64,000 nt of DNA from an uncultured Collinsella sp. (GTDB lineage: Bacteria; Actinomycetota; Coriobacteriia; Coriobacteriales; Coriobacteriaceae): NCBI GenBank assembly GCA_958408685.1, contig CATYLC010000010.1:12739-76738 (forward strand), given 5' to 3'. Made by a program: the position numbers and the translations under genes. The notes under the pieces were generated by a model. That model worked only from the letters and a program-made list of their open reading frames with translations. It made no database searches and was not told the origin of the DNA. Below are positions 37,701 through 45,868 of this stretch, one piece after another (position 1 is the stretch's first letter; each line of letters opens with the position of its first letter).

Positions 37701-38397
37701 TGGCATCGAGCGCCGTCTGCGCCTTCTCGGTCGCGGCCTTGCTTGCGCCTAGCGCCGCGCGATAGGCATCGGCGAGTGCCGAGGTATCGGCCTGGCCGCG
37801 CGCCACGCGCGCGTCGTCCATACCGCCCGGCAACTGGCTCGACAGCTCCAGCAGGTCGCGCACCAGACCCTTGATGGTCGTACCGCCGCCAAAGGAACCG
37901 CCCTCGCCCGCCATGGGATACCAGGCATAGAGGGCCTTGAGCGATGCCGCGAGCTCGGGGGCGGCATCGGGTGCCGTCGCGCGACCCAGCACATGCTCAA
38001 CAGCCTGGTCCATGAGCTCGTCGGTATCGGTGAGCACCGTGAACTCGGGGTCGATGCCCAGCTCCAGCGCGTGCGCGCGCAGGATACGCGAGCACATGCC
38101 GTGAATGGTCGAGATCCACGCGTCGTCGACGGTCAGTGCTTCCTCGTCCATGCCCTCGTCGATAAGCGCACGGCGCACGCGGTCGCGAATCTCGGCCGCG
38201 GCATCTTTGGTAAAGGTAATGGCGAGCACCTGGTCCAGATGCTCAACGAACGGACCGGATTCGGGCGAGAGCGCATAGACGATGCGGCGCGTGAGGGTAA
38301 AGGTCTTACCCGAACCGGCGCCCGCCGAGACAAACAGCGGGCGGTCGAGCGTTTTGACAATCTGCAGCTGTTGCGGCATCAAAGTCGAAAGATCCAT
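34765..38397 (-). CDS. addA: AddA helicase-nuclease (UvrD/RecB family)
   Basis: 1210 residues. UvrD-family helicase with Walker A SAGAGSGKTFTLTRRI (about 24-39), Walker B VMIDEFQDTDQMQ, and motif GERALCTVGDAQQSIYRFRGA. A C-terminal RecB-type nuclease domain has DALATDPADPSRALVIDYKTG (about 1150-1175), with the GxxD...DYK active-site pattern. AddA is the 3'-5' motor and the 3'-strand nuclease in the AddAB complex for double-strand break repair. Gene order is addB then addA, as usual; the addB stop and the addA start are 3 bases apart. The C-terminal half has a long acidic insertion (about 930-1040). Confidence 0.95.
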   Translation of the reverse strand: MDLSTLMPQQLQIVKTLDRPLFVSAGAGSGKTFTLTRRIVYALSPESGPFVEHLDQVLAITFTKDAAAEIRDRVRRALIDEGMDEEALTVDDAWISTIHGMCSRILRAHALELGIDPEFTVLTDTDELMDQAVEHVLGRATAPDAAPELAASLKALYAWYPMAGEGGSFGGGTTIKGLVRDLLELSSQLPGGMDDARVARGQADTSALADAYRAALGASKAATEKAQTALDAIDAFEASGKTMEDAARLMMSCTMPRASKAFPKEQVELLKAEAADAFINIVLACGGPALDALVGLARSVEAEYRALKAAQSALDNNDLLRMAYEALRDYPAIRAAYEGRFKMVMIDEFQDTDQMQVDLIRYLTGAGERALCTVGDAQQSIYRFRGAEVEVFRRQERKVGSSAASEATAVADAPAGELVKLVRNFRSHDEVLRYVARVFDGDDGGLMQGFLDLEASDGRKDTLVADASRRQALFVAGGSMQERTQAKARAIAERFRALADAGQPQGGMVLLLGRMTNADVYAQAFRDQGLDCVIAGGSVFAQAAEVQTVRALVCALANPADTARGLMPLLASPMFALGAQEFLALATKLDSETGETSRRNIDMGIMSDSDVPGLQDLPLVKRAREVLRYALRRAGRDSFAAIARDVVNASGWFVRLAQRGPEGKAIAANVLKALDAVAEAEAEFGNSPRSIALAFDRFLAGKEAPGALNEEGDGAVRIMTVHASKGLEYPVVAVAECFGVRKSSGAAQMGRVDGGAQVVALPARFDGVKLADGTFVKGDDVKKQFEHAFKGKGTSLWLPPELMEDVCATGSPAEAFARLRNDDLQLSLEERARLLYVAMTRARELVILAMDAGVSRGKVTAPTFDVETDLTYDVLRRILPTDALDTPQLDSDRLVFDNSQPGDYELISLTDFTFGEQAFEANASLDAEGRLVRGDAEPEGAGADARAAVPGPADPEPDAFELVYPQAVGVRMGTCPYPERDSYSYSSIAAALHAESEDRAAEAHVPMDEAGDDAESDGSEMADADVAVVEPAGNPMALGSAFHAACQWLIEMGADALPAARADALARLWRLTPEQRERFDVALNRWLKSAVRADLLAWPCVRAEVPFFSLGCEDEDIARYGAYAEGAIDALATDPADPSRALVIDYKTGGTPDETPEQLLEKHALQARVYADVLHKAGVEAVTVKFVRVEQTNPAIFVEPAEPQVVTYNL

Positions 38398-38400
38398 GGT

Positions 38401-41400
38401 CTACACGTCCCTCCTTACAAACGTTCCTTCGTGGTTATACGAGCAGCGCGCATGCGCGGCCTGAGCCGACGCCGGGTCGACGGCGGCAACGTTGCCCGCC
38501 TCGAGCTCGCGCAGGCGCTCGGCGATGCCGGCCTCCACGCGATCGAGCAGGGCATCGAAGTCCATGCTGCCGCCCTCGCCCGGGAAGCCCTTCTTGAGGC
38601 CCGGGATGCGACCGTCACCGCGCTCTTCCTCGAGCAACTCGGCGCTCGCCGCACCGCGCAGCGCGGGCTTGCCGCCCTTGGTCGAAAAATAGAGCGCTGC
38701 ACGGGTATCCAAGCCCAGTGCCCGACGCATGGCCTGCGCGTAGATGAGCGTTTGGGTATGGGGCGGCAGCCAGCGCGGGTCGTCGATGGGAGCCTCGCCC
38801 GTCTCCTCGTCACGCACCGTGGGGTCGGCAAGCTTAAACTCCTCGACACCCGAACGATGCTTGTAGTCGATTACCACGGCGCGGTTCTCGGCGTCCACGT
38901 CCACACGGTCGATGCGCCCGCCGAGCGGCCAACCGGCATACTCGACCTGGAGCTCGTTGAACGCAAACTCCAGGTAGCGCGGGGCAAAGGGGGCAAGTGC
39001 CTCGGACTCGTAGGCAAGCACGCCCTCCAGCTGCGGCAAGATCTCGGCCACCTGGCGCTCCTCCACCGCAGAGAGCGGCACCAGCGGGCCCTCCGTGCCG
39101 CGCTTGCCGGCGTGCTCGGCCAACGTCTCGTCAAAGACCTCGTGCAGCAGCTCCTGAGCACGCGGCAGATTCTCGGGCGTCACGCGCTCCATGCCTTCTT
39201 GGGGCAGACGGGCATGCAGATGCTCCAGCACGTCGTGGACAAAGTTGCCCTTCTCCATGTTGCCAAAGCCAGCGTCGATCGACTGGGGCTTGACGCGATA
39301 CGAGACGAACCAGCATAGCGGACAGGTCGAATAGGCCTCGATCTGCGAGGCAGACGTCAAGCGCGGCACCAGCGGCGCATCCTCGCCCTCGCCATCGCGA
39401 CGGCGCAGGACCAAATACGGCACGGCCTCGGCACTCAGATGCTGAGGGGCTTCACAGGTCACGCGCTCGCGCTTGAGGCCTTCACCTGCCGCGGGATCAA
39501 AGTCGGCGATGATATCGCCCTCGCCCACGCACGTGGGCTTGGCAGCGCCAGCGGCCTCGGCATGTGCCCGCAGCTCGGTCCATACGGCTGCCGGGTAGCA
39601 CTCGCGCGCCTGGCGATCGTGCGTCACGCGGGCGAGCGCGACCGGACCGCTCGCCGCCTGCATCGCACGGCCAAAGCGCACGCGCAGCAGGGCGGCGGGC
39701 TCCAAAGACACGCCGTCGCGGCGCAGCTCGGCCGTCAATGTGGCAAGCGGGCCCTCTTCGTGCGAAAGCGGATAGCTGTCCAGGTCGACATCGGCAAACA
39801 GCACGGCATCGTAGCCGCCAGGACGCAAAACCGACGCATCGGCAAGCGACACGAAGCGCACTTGTGCCCGTGGCGTGCGATCGACCTCGTAGGTCGCGTA
39901 ATCGTAAGCGGTACTGCGCTTGTCCACCTTGGTTCGAACGCCGTCGAGAACCGGCACGGTCGCGGCCTGCGACACGTCGAGTGCGCGAGCATCGTTCATA
40001 AGGATGTCGATGGCATGGCGCAGCAAAGCCGTCTCTGCCTGGCGACGGGCCTGGCCGTCAAGGCCGCCTAGAGCGCGATCGGGCAGCGCCTCGGCAACGG
40101 CGAGCATGGCCTTGAGCGCCGTCACGGGTTTGTCGCGCCACAGCGCCTGGAACACGTCCGAGACCACACACGGCACGTTCTTAAACCAGTTTTCGTCGCT
40201 CGCCGCCTTGCGCGCGCCCCTCACCTGACCCTGGACGCTCTGCAGCAGGCTCTTAACGCCCGCAGTGGTCTTGTTGCGCGACAGGCGTATGTTCTTGTCG
40301 AAGCCGCGGGCGCTCGCGGCGTCGGCACCCGAAAGCGGGCTATAAATCCAGTCGGTAAGCTCCGGAGCGGGCCACCACTCGGTCTTGGAAGCGGTGCCCT
40401 CGTCGGCGGCTTTCATACGCTCGATCAGGTTGGCGAGCGCCGTAAACTGCCTGCCCGCGATGGACTGGGAAAACGCCGTGAACTCAGTCGTCTCGGCCGC
40501 AATGTGACGCGCCGCCAGACGAGAGGCGAGCTCAACGAACAGCTGGGGTGCCCGGGCAGAAACAACGAGCACGCGCACAGGGTCGGCAGGCGTCGCGACG
40601 CCGTCGACCTCGGAACCCCGGCACGTTTTTACCAGATCATCAATTGCGTCCGCATAAGCATGAGCACGGGCATGGGGGCCAGCGACCTCAATAAAGGCAG
40701 GCTGAGCGGCGGTCCCGCAAGCGGCATCAGACGCGCCGACACCCTCCCCTAGCGGCGCGATCTCAAACAACACATCGCGGGCATCAAATGCCGCGGCAAG
40801 CTCCTCGCGCATCGCCGCCTGCTCGCGGGCAAGCAGCACGACGACCTCTCCCCCATTGTTCGCCACGGCAGACAGCAGCTCGAGCAGACCGTGCGTAAAC
40901 GACGTGATACCGCGCACGCATACGGCGCGAGTGCACGCCGGCAGGCTATCGGCCAGGACACTGGTCATAATGTCAGCTGCCTCGCAGGGCTCAACCATAT
41001 CTCGACGGTCCAAACCGCCCGCGTAGGCGCGCAAAAGCTCGAACACACGAGCCTCGGCATCGCTTTTTGGCTCAGGCCGGCAGTTGTCGCCACGGCATCG
41101 TTCGGCACCCGTCCCCGCAACGCCCGGCAACACGTCGCGGGCCATGCGCGCGAGCATGCGCACTGTGCCCTGGCTGCGCGAAAGCGGCTGCAGAGCGGCG
41201 TCGTCGCGGCGGTCGATCATGTCCGAGAACAGCATCTGGCGCTGAAGGTTGTCCACAAAGCTGCGGCCATCGCCCATAAGCTCCCACAGCGAGCTGAGCC
41301 ACGATGTGGGCGTCTTGTAGTCGACACCCAGTGAAACCCCGGCTTCCGCCGCATCATGGCGGCACAGGTCGAGCTCGGCAAATGTTGGCGCCAACAGAAC

Positions 41401-41496
41401 AGCGCGCCCGTGGCGGGCAACCAGGTCGGCCAGTAGCGCCGCCTCGGCATCGCTCAAATCCGTGCCGGCATTGGTGGTATAGATTCGAACAGGCAT
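38401..41496 (-). CDS. addB: AddB/RexB-like helicase-nuclease subunit
   Basis: 1031 residues. The C-terminal nuclease domain (about 740-1000) has the RecB-type signature GGRIDRVDVDAENRAVVIDYKH. In the N-terminus the usual Walker A is absent (AVLLAPTFAELD stands in its place), as in RexB-type partners, so DNA unwinding is likely driven by AddA alone. The iron-sulphur cluster positions differ from the classic AddB: a CPLCWF pair lies at about 730, but the C-terminal motif reads HARCSYNH where three cysteines are normal. The protein forms a complex with AddA from the next gene. It is the first gene in the addBA pair. Confidence 0.88.
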   Translation of the reverse strand: MPVRIYTTNAGTDLSDAEAALLADLVARHGRAVLLAPTFAELDLCRHDAAEAGVSLGVDYKTPTSWLSSLWELMGDGRSFVDNLQRQMLFSDMIDRRDDAALQPLSRSQGTVRMLARMARDVLPGVAGTGAERCRGDNCRPEPKSDAEARVFELLRAYAGGLDRRDMVEPCEAADIMTSVLADSLPACTRAVCVRGITSFTHGLLELLSAVANNGGEVVVLLAREQAAMREELAAAFDARDVLFEIAPLGEGVGASDAACGTAAQPAFIEVAGPHARAHAYADAIDDLVKTCRGSEVDGVATPADPVRVLVVSARAPQLFVELASRLAARHIAAETTEFTAFSQSIAGRQFTALANLIERMKAADEGTASKTEWWPAPELTDWIYSPLSGADAASARGFDKNIRLSRNKTTAGVKSLLQSVQGQVRGARKAASDENWFKNVPCVVSDVFQALWRDKPVTALKAMLAVAEALPDRALGGLDGQARRQAETALLRHAIDILMNDARALDVSQAATVPVLDGVRTKVDKRSTAYDYATYEVDRTPRAQVRFVSLADASVLRPGGYDAVLFADVDLDSYPLSHEEGPLATLTAELRRDGVSLEPAALLRVRFGRAMQAASGPVALARVTHDRQARECYPAAVWTELRAHAEAAGAAKPTCVGEGDIIADFDPAAGEGLKRERVTCEAPQHLSAEAVPYLVLRRRDGEGEDAPLVPRLTSASQIEAYSTCPLCWFVSYRVKPQSIDAGFGNMEKGNFVHDVLEHLHARLPQEGMERVTPENLPRAQELLHEVFDETLAEHAGKRGTEGPLVPLSAVEERQVAEILPQLEGVLAYESEALAPFAPRYLEFAFNELQVEYAGWPLGGRIDRVDVDAENRAVVIDYKHRSGVEEFKLADPTVRDEETGEAPIDDPRWLPPHTQTLIYAQAMRRALGLDTRAALYFSTKGGKPALRGAASAELLEEERGDGRIPGLKKGFPGEGGSMDFDALLDRVEAGIAERLRELEAGNVAAVDPASAQAAHARCSYNHEGTFVRRDV

Positions 41497-41630
41497 GGTC
41501 CTCCGCTCAAACCGTTCGCAATAATCAATGCATCCATCCTACCCGCCCAAGCGGACACATTGCCACCGCAGTTCCATCTTTTGGTACAAAGCAACCTGAA
41601 CCCAACGCACCAGCCGATTGCAGGCATATA

Positions 41631-41657
41631 AAAACCGCCCCCGGAGGGACGGTTCTT
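41631..41657 (-). terminator. Intrinsic terminator after the TrpR-like gene
   Basis: On the minus strand, ACCGTCCC and GGGGCGGT form a stem followed by TTTTTA. It sits about 25 bases beyond the stop of the TrpR-like regulator. Confidence 0.75.
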
Positions 41658-41680
41658 CGTAATTCAATGTTGTCGCTGGC

Positions 41681-41980
41681 CTACTCGCCATCCTCCAACT
41701 TAATGAGGATCTTGCGGTAGCCACCGTACTCGCCGTTCAGCGCCTTTGAAACGCGGCTCACCGTGGTGGACGAAGCGCCGGTACGGGCCTGAACCTCAAC
41801 ATAAGGCTCGCCCTCGTCCAAATAGCGCGCAACCTGCAAACGCTGAGAAAGGTCGCAAATCTCGCGCGGCGTGCAGATATCGGTCAAAAACGCTTGGATA
41901 TCCTTCTCGTCGTCCAAAAGGCTAAATGCGTGGACCAGCTGCTTGACATCAGGCTTGTCAAACATGTTCTCGATATTCAT
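41681..41980 (-). CDS. YerC/YecD TrpR-like transcriptional regulator
   Basis: 99 residues of the TrpR superfamily. The N-terminal helices (IENMFDKPDVKQLVHAFSLL) and the helix-turn-helix (LSQRLQVARYLDEGEPYVEVQARTGASSTTVSRVSKALN) match YerC/YecD proteins, with a Gly/Tyr-rich C-terminus (GEYGGYRKIL). YerC-type proteins lack the tryptophan-binding arrangement of TrpR; their targets are poorly known. It is a single gene with its own terminator and no evident target operon adjoining. There is only a weak ribosome-binding site. Confidence 0.9.
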   Translation of the reverse strand: MNIENMFDKPDVKQLVHAFSLLDDEKDIQAFLTDICTPREICDLSQRLQVARYLDEGEPYVEVQARTGASSTTVSRVSKALNGEYGGYRKILIKLEDGE

Positions 41981-42304
41981 CGATCACCGCCAAACCCGCC
42001 AAAAGGCATCGAAGTTGATACTGACATCGGGCATCGTTCACCCGTTCTATGCAATAGGGCAACGCCTGTGGCTTTTGCCCGTAGCAGTGTAGCACACCAC
42101 CAAACTAAAGCGACAAGACTCTCTGCCAGCGGCGCGTTTTTCAGGACGAACGCCGTTTAGAAACCATATGCGCACGTAAGCTCCACGAATATTTGAGACA
42201 ATGGGCGCCCAAACACCGCGGCGCGCCCGCGCAACCATCCAGGTCGCCGCCGTAAGCCGCTTCACGCGACGCCAGCAATCCCGGCGCAAGAAAGGATTCA
42301 CGCC
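41981..42304. other. Divergent intergenic region
   Basis: 324 bases between the divergent TrpR-like and holin-family genes. Apart from a ribosome-binding site (AAAGGA) before the latter, I see no hairpin, repeat or gene. Confidence 0.4.
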
Positions 42305-42670
42305 ATGCGCTTTATGCTTAACTGGCTCTTCACCTCGATCGCCATCGCGATCGCCACGTTCCTCGTCCCCGGTATCCAACCCTTCGGCTTTGCCGAGACC
42401 TGGGTCTGCTTTGCCTTTGTGGGACTGTTCCTGAACATTGTCGATTCGTTCGTCAAACCGTTCCTCACGGTCATCTCGCTGCCGCTCACGATCATTACGC
42501 TGGGCATTTTCCAGCTTGTCGTCAACAGCTTTATGCTTGAGCTCGCGAGTTACCTGTCGGTCAACCTGCTGGGCGTCGGCATCTCCATCGCCAGCTTTGG
42601 ATCGGCCTTTATGGGCAGCATCCTGGTGTCCATCACGCGCAGCATCCTCGACAGCATCGCCGAGGAATAA
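42305..42670 (+). CDS. Phage-holin-family IV/YvlD-like small membrane protein
   Basis: 121 residues, almost all hydrophobic, with four membrane helices separated by short loops (about 5-22, 28-55, 58-80, 88-112). The segment VGLFLNIVDSFVKPFLTVISL followed by LPLTIITLGIF is the hallmark of this family (YvlD/DUF360, also annotated as 'phage holin family'). These chromosomal proteins are not lysis proteins as far as is known. A terminator follows the gene and it is probably monocistronic. Confidence 0.9.
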   Translation: MRFMLNWLFTSIAIAIATFLVPGIQPFGFAETWVCFAFVGLFLNIVDSFVKPFLTVISLPLTIITLGIFQLVVNSFMLELASYLSVNLLGVGISIASFGSAFMGSILVSITRSILDSIAEE

Positions 42671-42710
42671 AACGGCCATTCCGGCCGTGTCCGTCTCAAC
42701 AGCCCAAAAC

Positions 42711-42748
42711 GAAGGCCGCCCATCGCAAAAATGGGCGGCCTTCTTATT
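42711..42748 (+). terminator. Intrinsic terminator of the holin-family gene
   Basis: GAAGGCCGCCCAT pairs with ATGGGCGGCCTTC around a seven-base loop, then TTATTT on the plus strand. It could also serve the convergent Rrf2 gene. Confidence 0.88.
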
Positions 42749-42811
42749 TGCCAAGTCTCAAAGGGCGAGAAAATCTACCATTTCCACCCCGTCCCCAAAT
42801 GCAGGTGTGGG

Positions 42812-43240
42812 TTAGATGACGTAGTCGTAGCCATGGTTGGGAGCGACAAGTTGATCGAGCGTCACACCGTCGAGGTAGTCGTTGATGAGCTTGTCCAGGT
42901 TCTTCCACACGTCGAGCGTGGGGCACTCATCCGAACGCGAGCAGCCCTTGCAGTCGCCATCCAGGCAGGCGACCGGCGCCAGACTGCCCTCGGTCAGGCG
43001 CAAGATCTCGCCCACCGTGTATTGCTCGGGCGGGCGCGTGAGCACATAGCCGCCGCCCTTGCCGCGCATGCCCGAGAGCATGTTGGCGCGCACGAGCGTA
43101 GCCAAAATGTTCTCGAGATATTTCTCGGAAATCCCCTGTCGCGCCGCGATCTCTTTGAGCGGGATGCGACCGGCTGCCTGGTGCTCGGCCAGATCGACCA
43201 TAACGCGCAGGGCATATCTGCCCTTAGTAGAAACCAACAT
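42812..43240 (-). CDS. Rrf2 family transcriptional regulator (IscR/CymR-like)
   Basis: 142 residues. The winged helix (about 1-65) shows the family pattern STKGRYALRVMVDLAEH and ISEKYLENIL. The C-terminal loop holds Cys92, Cys97, Cys100 and Cys106 (CLDGDCKGCSRSDEC), consistent with an Fe-S-type sensor; family members with cysteines here sense iron-sulphur or cysteine status. It is divergent from cysK, so regulation of cysteine synthase, and perhaps its own gene, is likely. CymR-like repression of sulphur genes and IscR-like control are both possible. Confidence 0.92.
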   Translation of the reverse strand: MLVSTKGRYALRVMVDLAEHQAAGRIPLKEIAARQGISEKYLENILATLVRANMLSGMRGKGGGYVLTRPPEQYTVGEILRLTEGSLAPVACLDGDCKGCSRSDECPTLDVWKNLDKLINDYLDGVTLDQLVAPNHGYDYVI

Positions 43241-43413
43241 GTATAGTGCTGCCTTTCGGTCATTTAGTCCGTAGAAATTCTAGCCGAAAAATTGGTTTTG
43301 AAAATACCCGTTCCGGTCAAGATGGTTAATCGACTCGTAATAATCTTCTATTTCCTATTGCGTTACTAGGCTTTAGTGTCTACTATGCTTGCCAACAGCA
43401 AAACGAACAACCT

Positions 43414-43463
43414 ATACGGTTTGTGGGTTTATCTGCTACACACACCGTAAAACCACACGGTAT
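43414..43463. promoter_or_regulatory. Candidate operator between Rrf2 gene and cysK
   Basis: ATACGGTTTGTGGGTTTA (43414-43431) and, inverted, TAAAACCACACGGTAT (43448-43463) form an imperfect dyad about 30-80 bases before the cysK start. Rrf2 regulators bind AT-rich dyads of this size. The GGAGG ribosome-binding site of cysK lies beyond. Confidence 0.4.
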
Positions 43464-43493
43464 CCAGTCATTTGAACACTTTGGAGGTTCACC

Positions 43494-44432
<939 letters not shown>

Positions 44433-44534
44433 GGCCTGTCGCCCATAGGTTGAGCCCACGGACGAGCCGGTCTCCTCTCTCCCGGCAGTCTGAGCCCATC
44501 CAATCAGGGTGTCCCACGAGACGTCCGAACTTGC

Positions 44535-44584
44535 TACAATGTCTGCGGCGCGGAACCAGCCTCCCGCGCCGCTTTTCTTTTTTG
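44535..44584 (+). terminator. Terminator before mnmA, overlapping a -10-like box
   Basis: GCGGCGCGG (44545-44553) and CCGCGCCGC (44564-44572) form a stem followed by TTTTCTTTTTT. It is probably the cysK terminator. A TACAAT box lies at 44535-44540, five bases before the stem, and mnmA starts only 28 bases after the T-run, so it may also act as an attenuator of mnmA. Confidence 0.7.
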
Positions 44585-44612
44585 GCCACATGCCACCAAG
44601 GAGAACCTCCCC

Positions 44613-45713
44613 ATGCACAACAAGCGCGTGCTCGTCGCCATGAGCGGCGGCGTCGATTCCAGCGTGACCGCGTACCTGCTCAAAAGCCAGGGCTACGAAT
44701 GCGTCGGCGCCACCATGCGCCTCACCTGCCCCGCACCCGATCCCGTCACGGGCATGAGTAAGGTCGACCGCGACATCGCCGATGCAAAGGCCGTCGCCGA
44801 GCGCCTGGGGATACCCCACCATGTGCTCGACTTGCAGCAGACCTTCGACCACAGCGTTATCGAGCGCTTTGTGAACGCCTACCAGGAGGGGCTGACGCCC
44901 AACCCGTGCATCATCTGCAACCGCCACATAAAGTTTGGCGCGTTGCTCGGTGCGGCGCTGGACATGGGCTGCGACTACATCGCAACGGGTCATTACGCCA
45001 AAACAAGCCAGACAGTAGACGGCACCTGGCAGCTGCATCGCGGCGAAGATCCCAAAAAGGACCAGAGCTACTTTTTATATTCGCTTACGCAGGAGCGCCT
45101 GGCGCACACGATCTTTCCGCTGGCAGGCCTAGACAAAGAGCGCGACGTGCGCCGCATAGCCGCCGAGCAAGGCTTTACCAACGCCCAGAAGGCCGAAAGC
45201 GAGGACATCTGCTTTATTCCAGACGGTGACTACGCGGGCTATATCGAGCGCCGCTGCGGACATCCCGCTGCACCGGGCGACATTGTGTGGCGCGACGGCA
45301 GCGTGGTCGGACGCCATAACGGCGCGTTGCGCTATACCATCGGCCAGCGCAAGGGCTTGGGCGTCGCGATGGCGCATCCCGTGTATGTGACGGGCGTCGA
45401 TGCCGCCAACAACACCGTGCATCTGGGCGAGGCCGAGGACCTAACGGCCACAGCACTCACGGCCGACGACTGGATCTGGAGCGCCCCTGCCGACCGCATG
45501 GAGGCAGAACTCGATGCCGGCGGCATTCGCGTGGGCGCCAAGTACCGTTACCGTCAGAAAGACCAAGCAGCGACCCTTACGCGCGGCGAAGACGGGCAAA
45601 TGCTGCTGACTTTTGACGAGCCGCAGCGAGCCATCGCCCCCGGCCAGGCCGTTGTAGTCTACCACGGCGACATCGTCCTCGGCGGCGGCACGGTGACCGG
45701 CGCACTTAAGTAG
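44613..45713 (+). CDS. mnmA: tRNA-specific 2-thiouridylase
   Basis: 366 residues. MnmA adds the 2-thio group to wobble uridine 34 of Lys, Glu and Gln tRNAs. The PP-loop MSGGVDSSVTAYLL (about 9-22) binds ATP, the catalytic cysteines lie in NPCIICNRHIKFG (about 97-109) and ICFIPDGDY (about 200), and the C-terminal beta-barrel contains GQRKGLGVA. The length is normal. An ATG with GGAG upstream gives the start. A cysteine desulphurase partner, which supplies sulphur, is not in the window; cysK upstream may be a functional neighbour. Confidence 0.97.
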   Translation: MHNKRVLVAMSGGVDSSVTAYLLKSQGYECVGATMRLTCPAPDPVTGMSKVDRDIADAKAVAERLGIPHHVLDLQQTFDHSVIERFVNAYQEGLTPNPCIICNRHIKFGALLGAALDMGCDYIATGHYAKTSQTVDGTWQLHRGEDPKKDQSYFLYSLTQERLAHTIFPLAGLDKERDVRRIAAEQGFTNAQKAESEDICFIPDGDYAGYIERRCGHPAAPGDIVWRDGSVVGRHNGALRYTIGQRKGLGVAMAHPVYVTGVDAANNTVHLGEAEDLTATALTADDWIWSAPADRMEAELDAGGIRVGAKYRYRQKDQAATLTRGEDGQMLLTFDEPQRAIAPGQAVVVYHGDIVLGGGTVTGALK

Positions 45714-45731
45714 CCCCATCCCCTTCATAAA

Positions 45732-45794
45732 TTGCGGTGAAATAGGGACTGTTTAAGCGTTTAAAACCGCCAAACAGTCCCTATTTCACCGCAA
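45732..45794. repeat. Long hairpin repeat, copy 2
   Basis: Arms 45732-45754 and 45772-45794 are perfect 23-base inverted repeats (left arm begins TTGCGGTGAAATAGGGACTG). It is the same sequence family as the hairpin at 34690-34752. It lies between the convergent mnmA and M42 peptidase genes. Confidence 0.8.
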
Positions 45795-45798
45795 CGCA

Positions 45799-45845
45799 CA
45801 AGAGCGCCCCTGCCGGCAACGTTATACCGGCTAGTGCGCTCTTAA
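45799..45845. terminator. Hairpin between convergent mnmA and M42 peptidase
   Basis: AAGAGCGC and GCGCTCTT enclose a second stem (GCCGG with CCGGC). It lies between the two stop codons and could serve either strand; the flanking T-runs are weak. Confidence 0.5.
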
Positions 45846-45868
45846 CTTGCCACGCGCTATAAATGCGC

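Noticed and set aside
42305..42670. Prophage, suggested by the holin-family gene
   Set aside because: No other phage gene is present, and this family is commonly chromosomal without lysis function.
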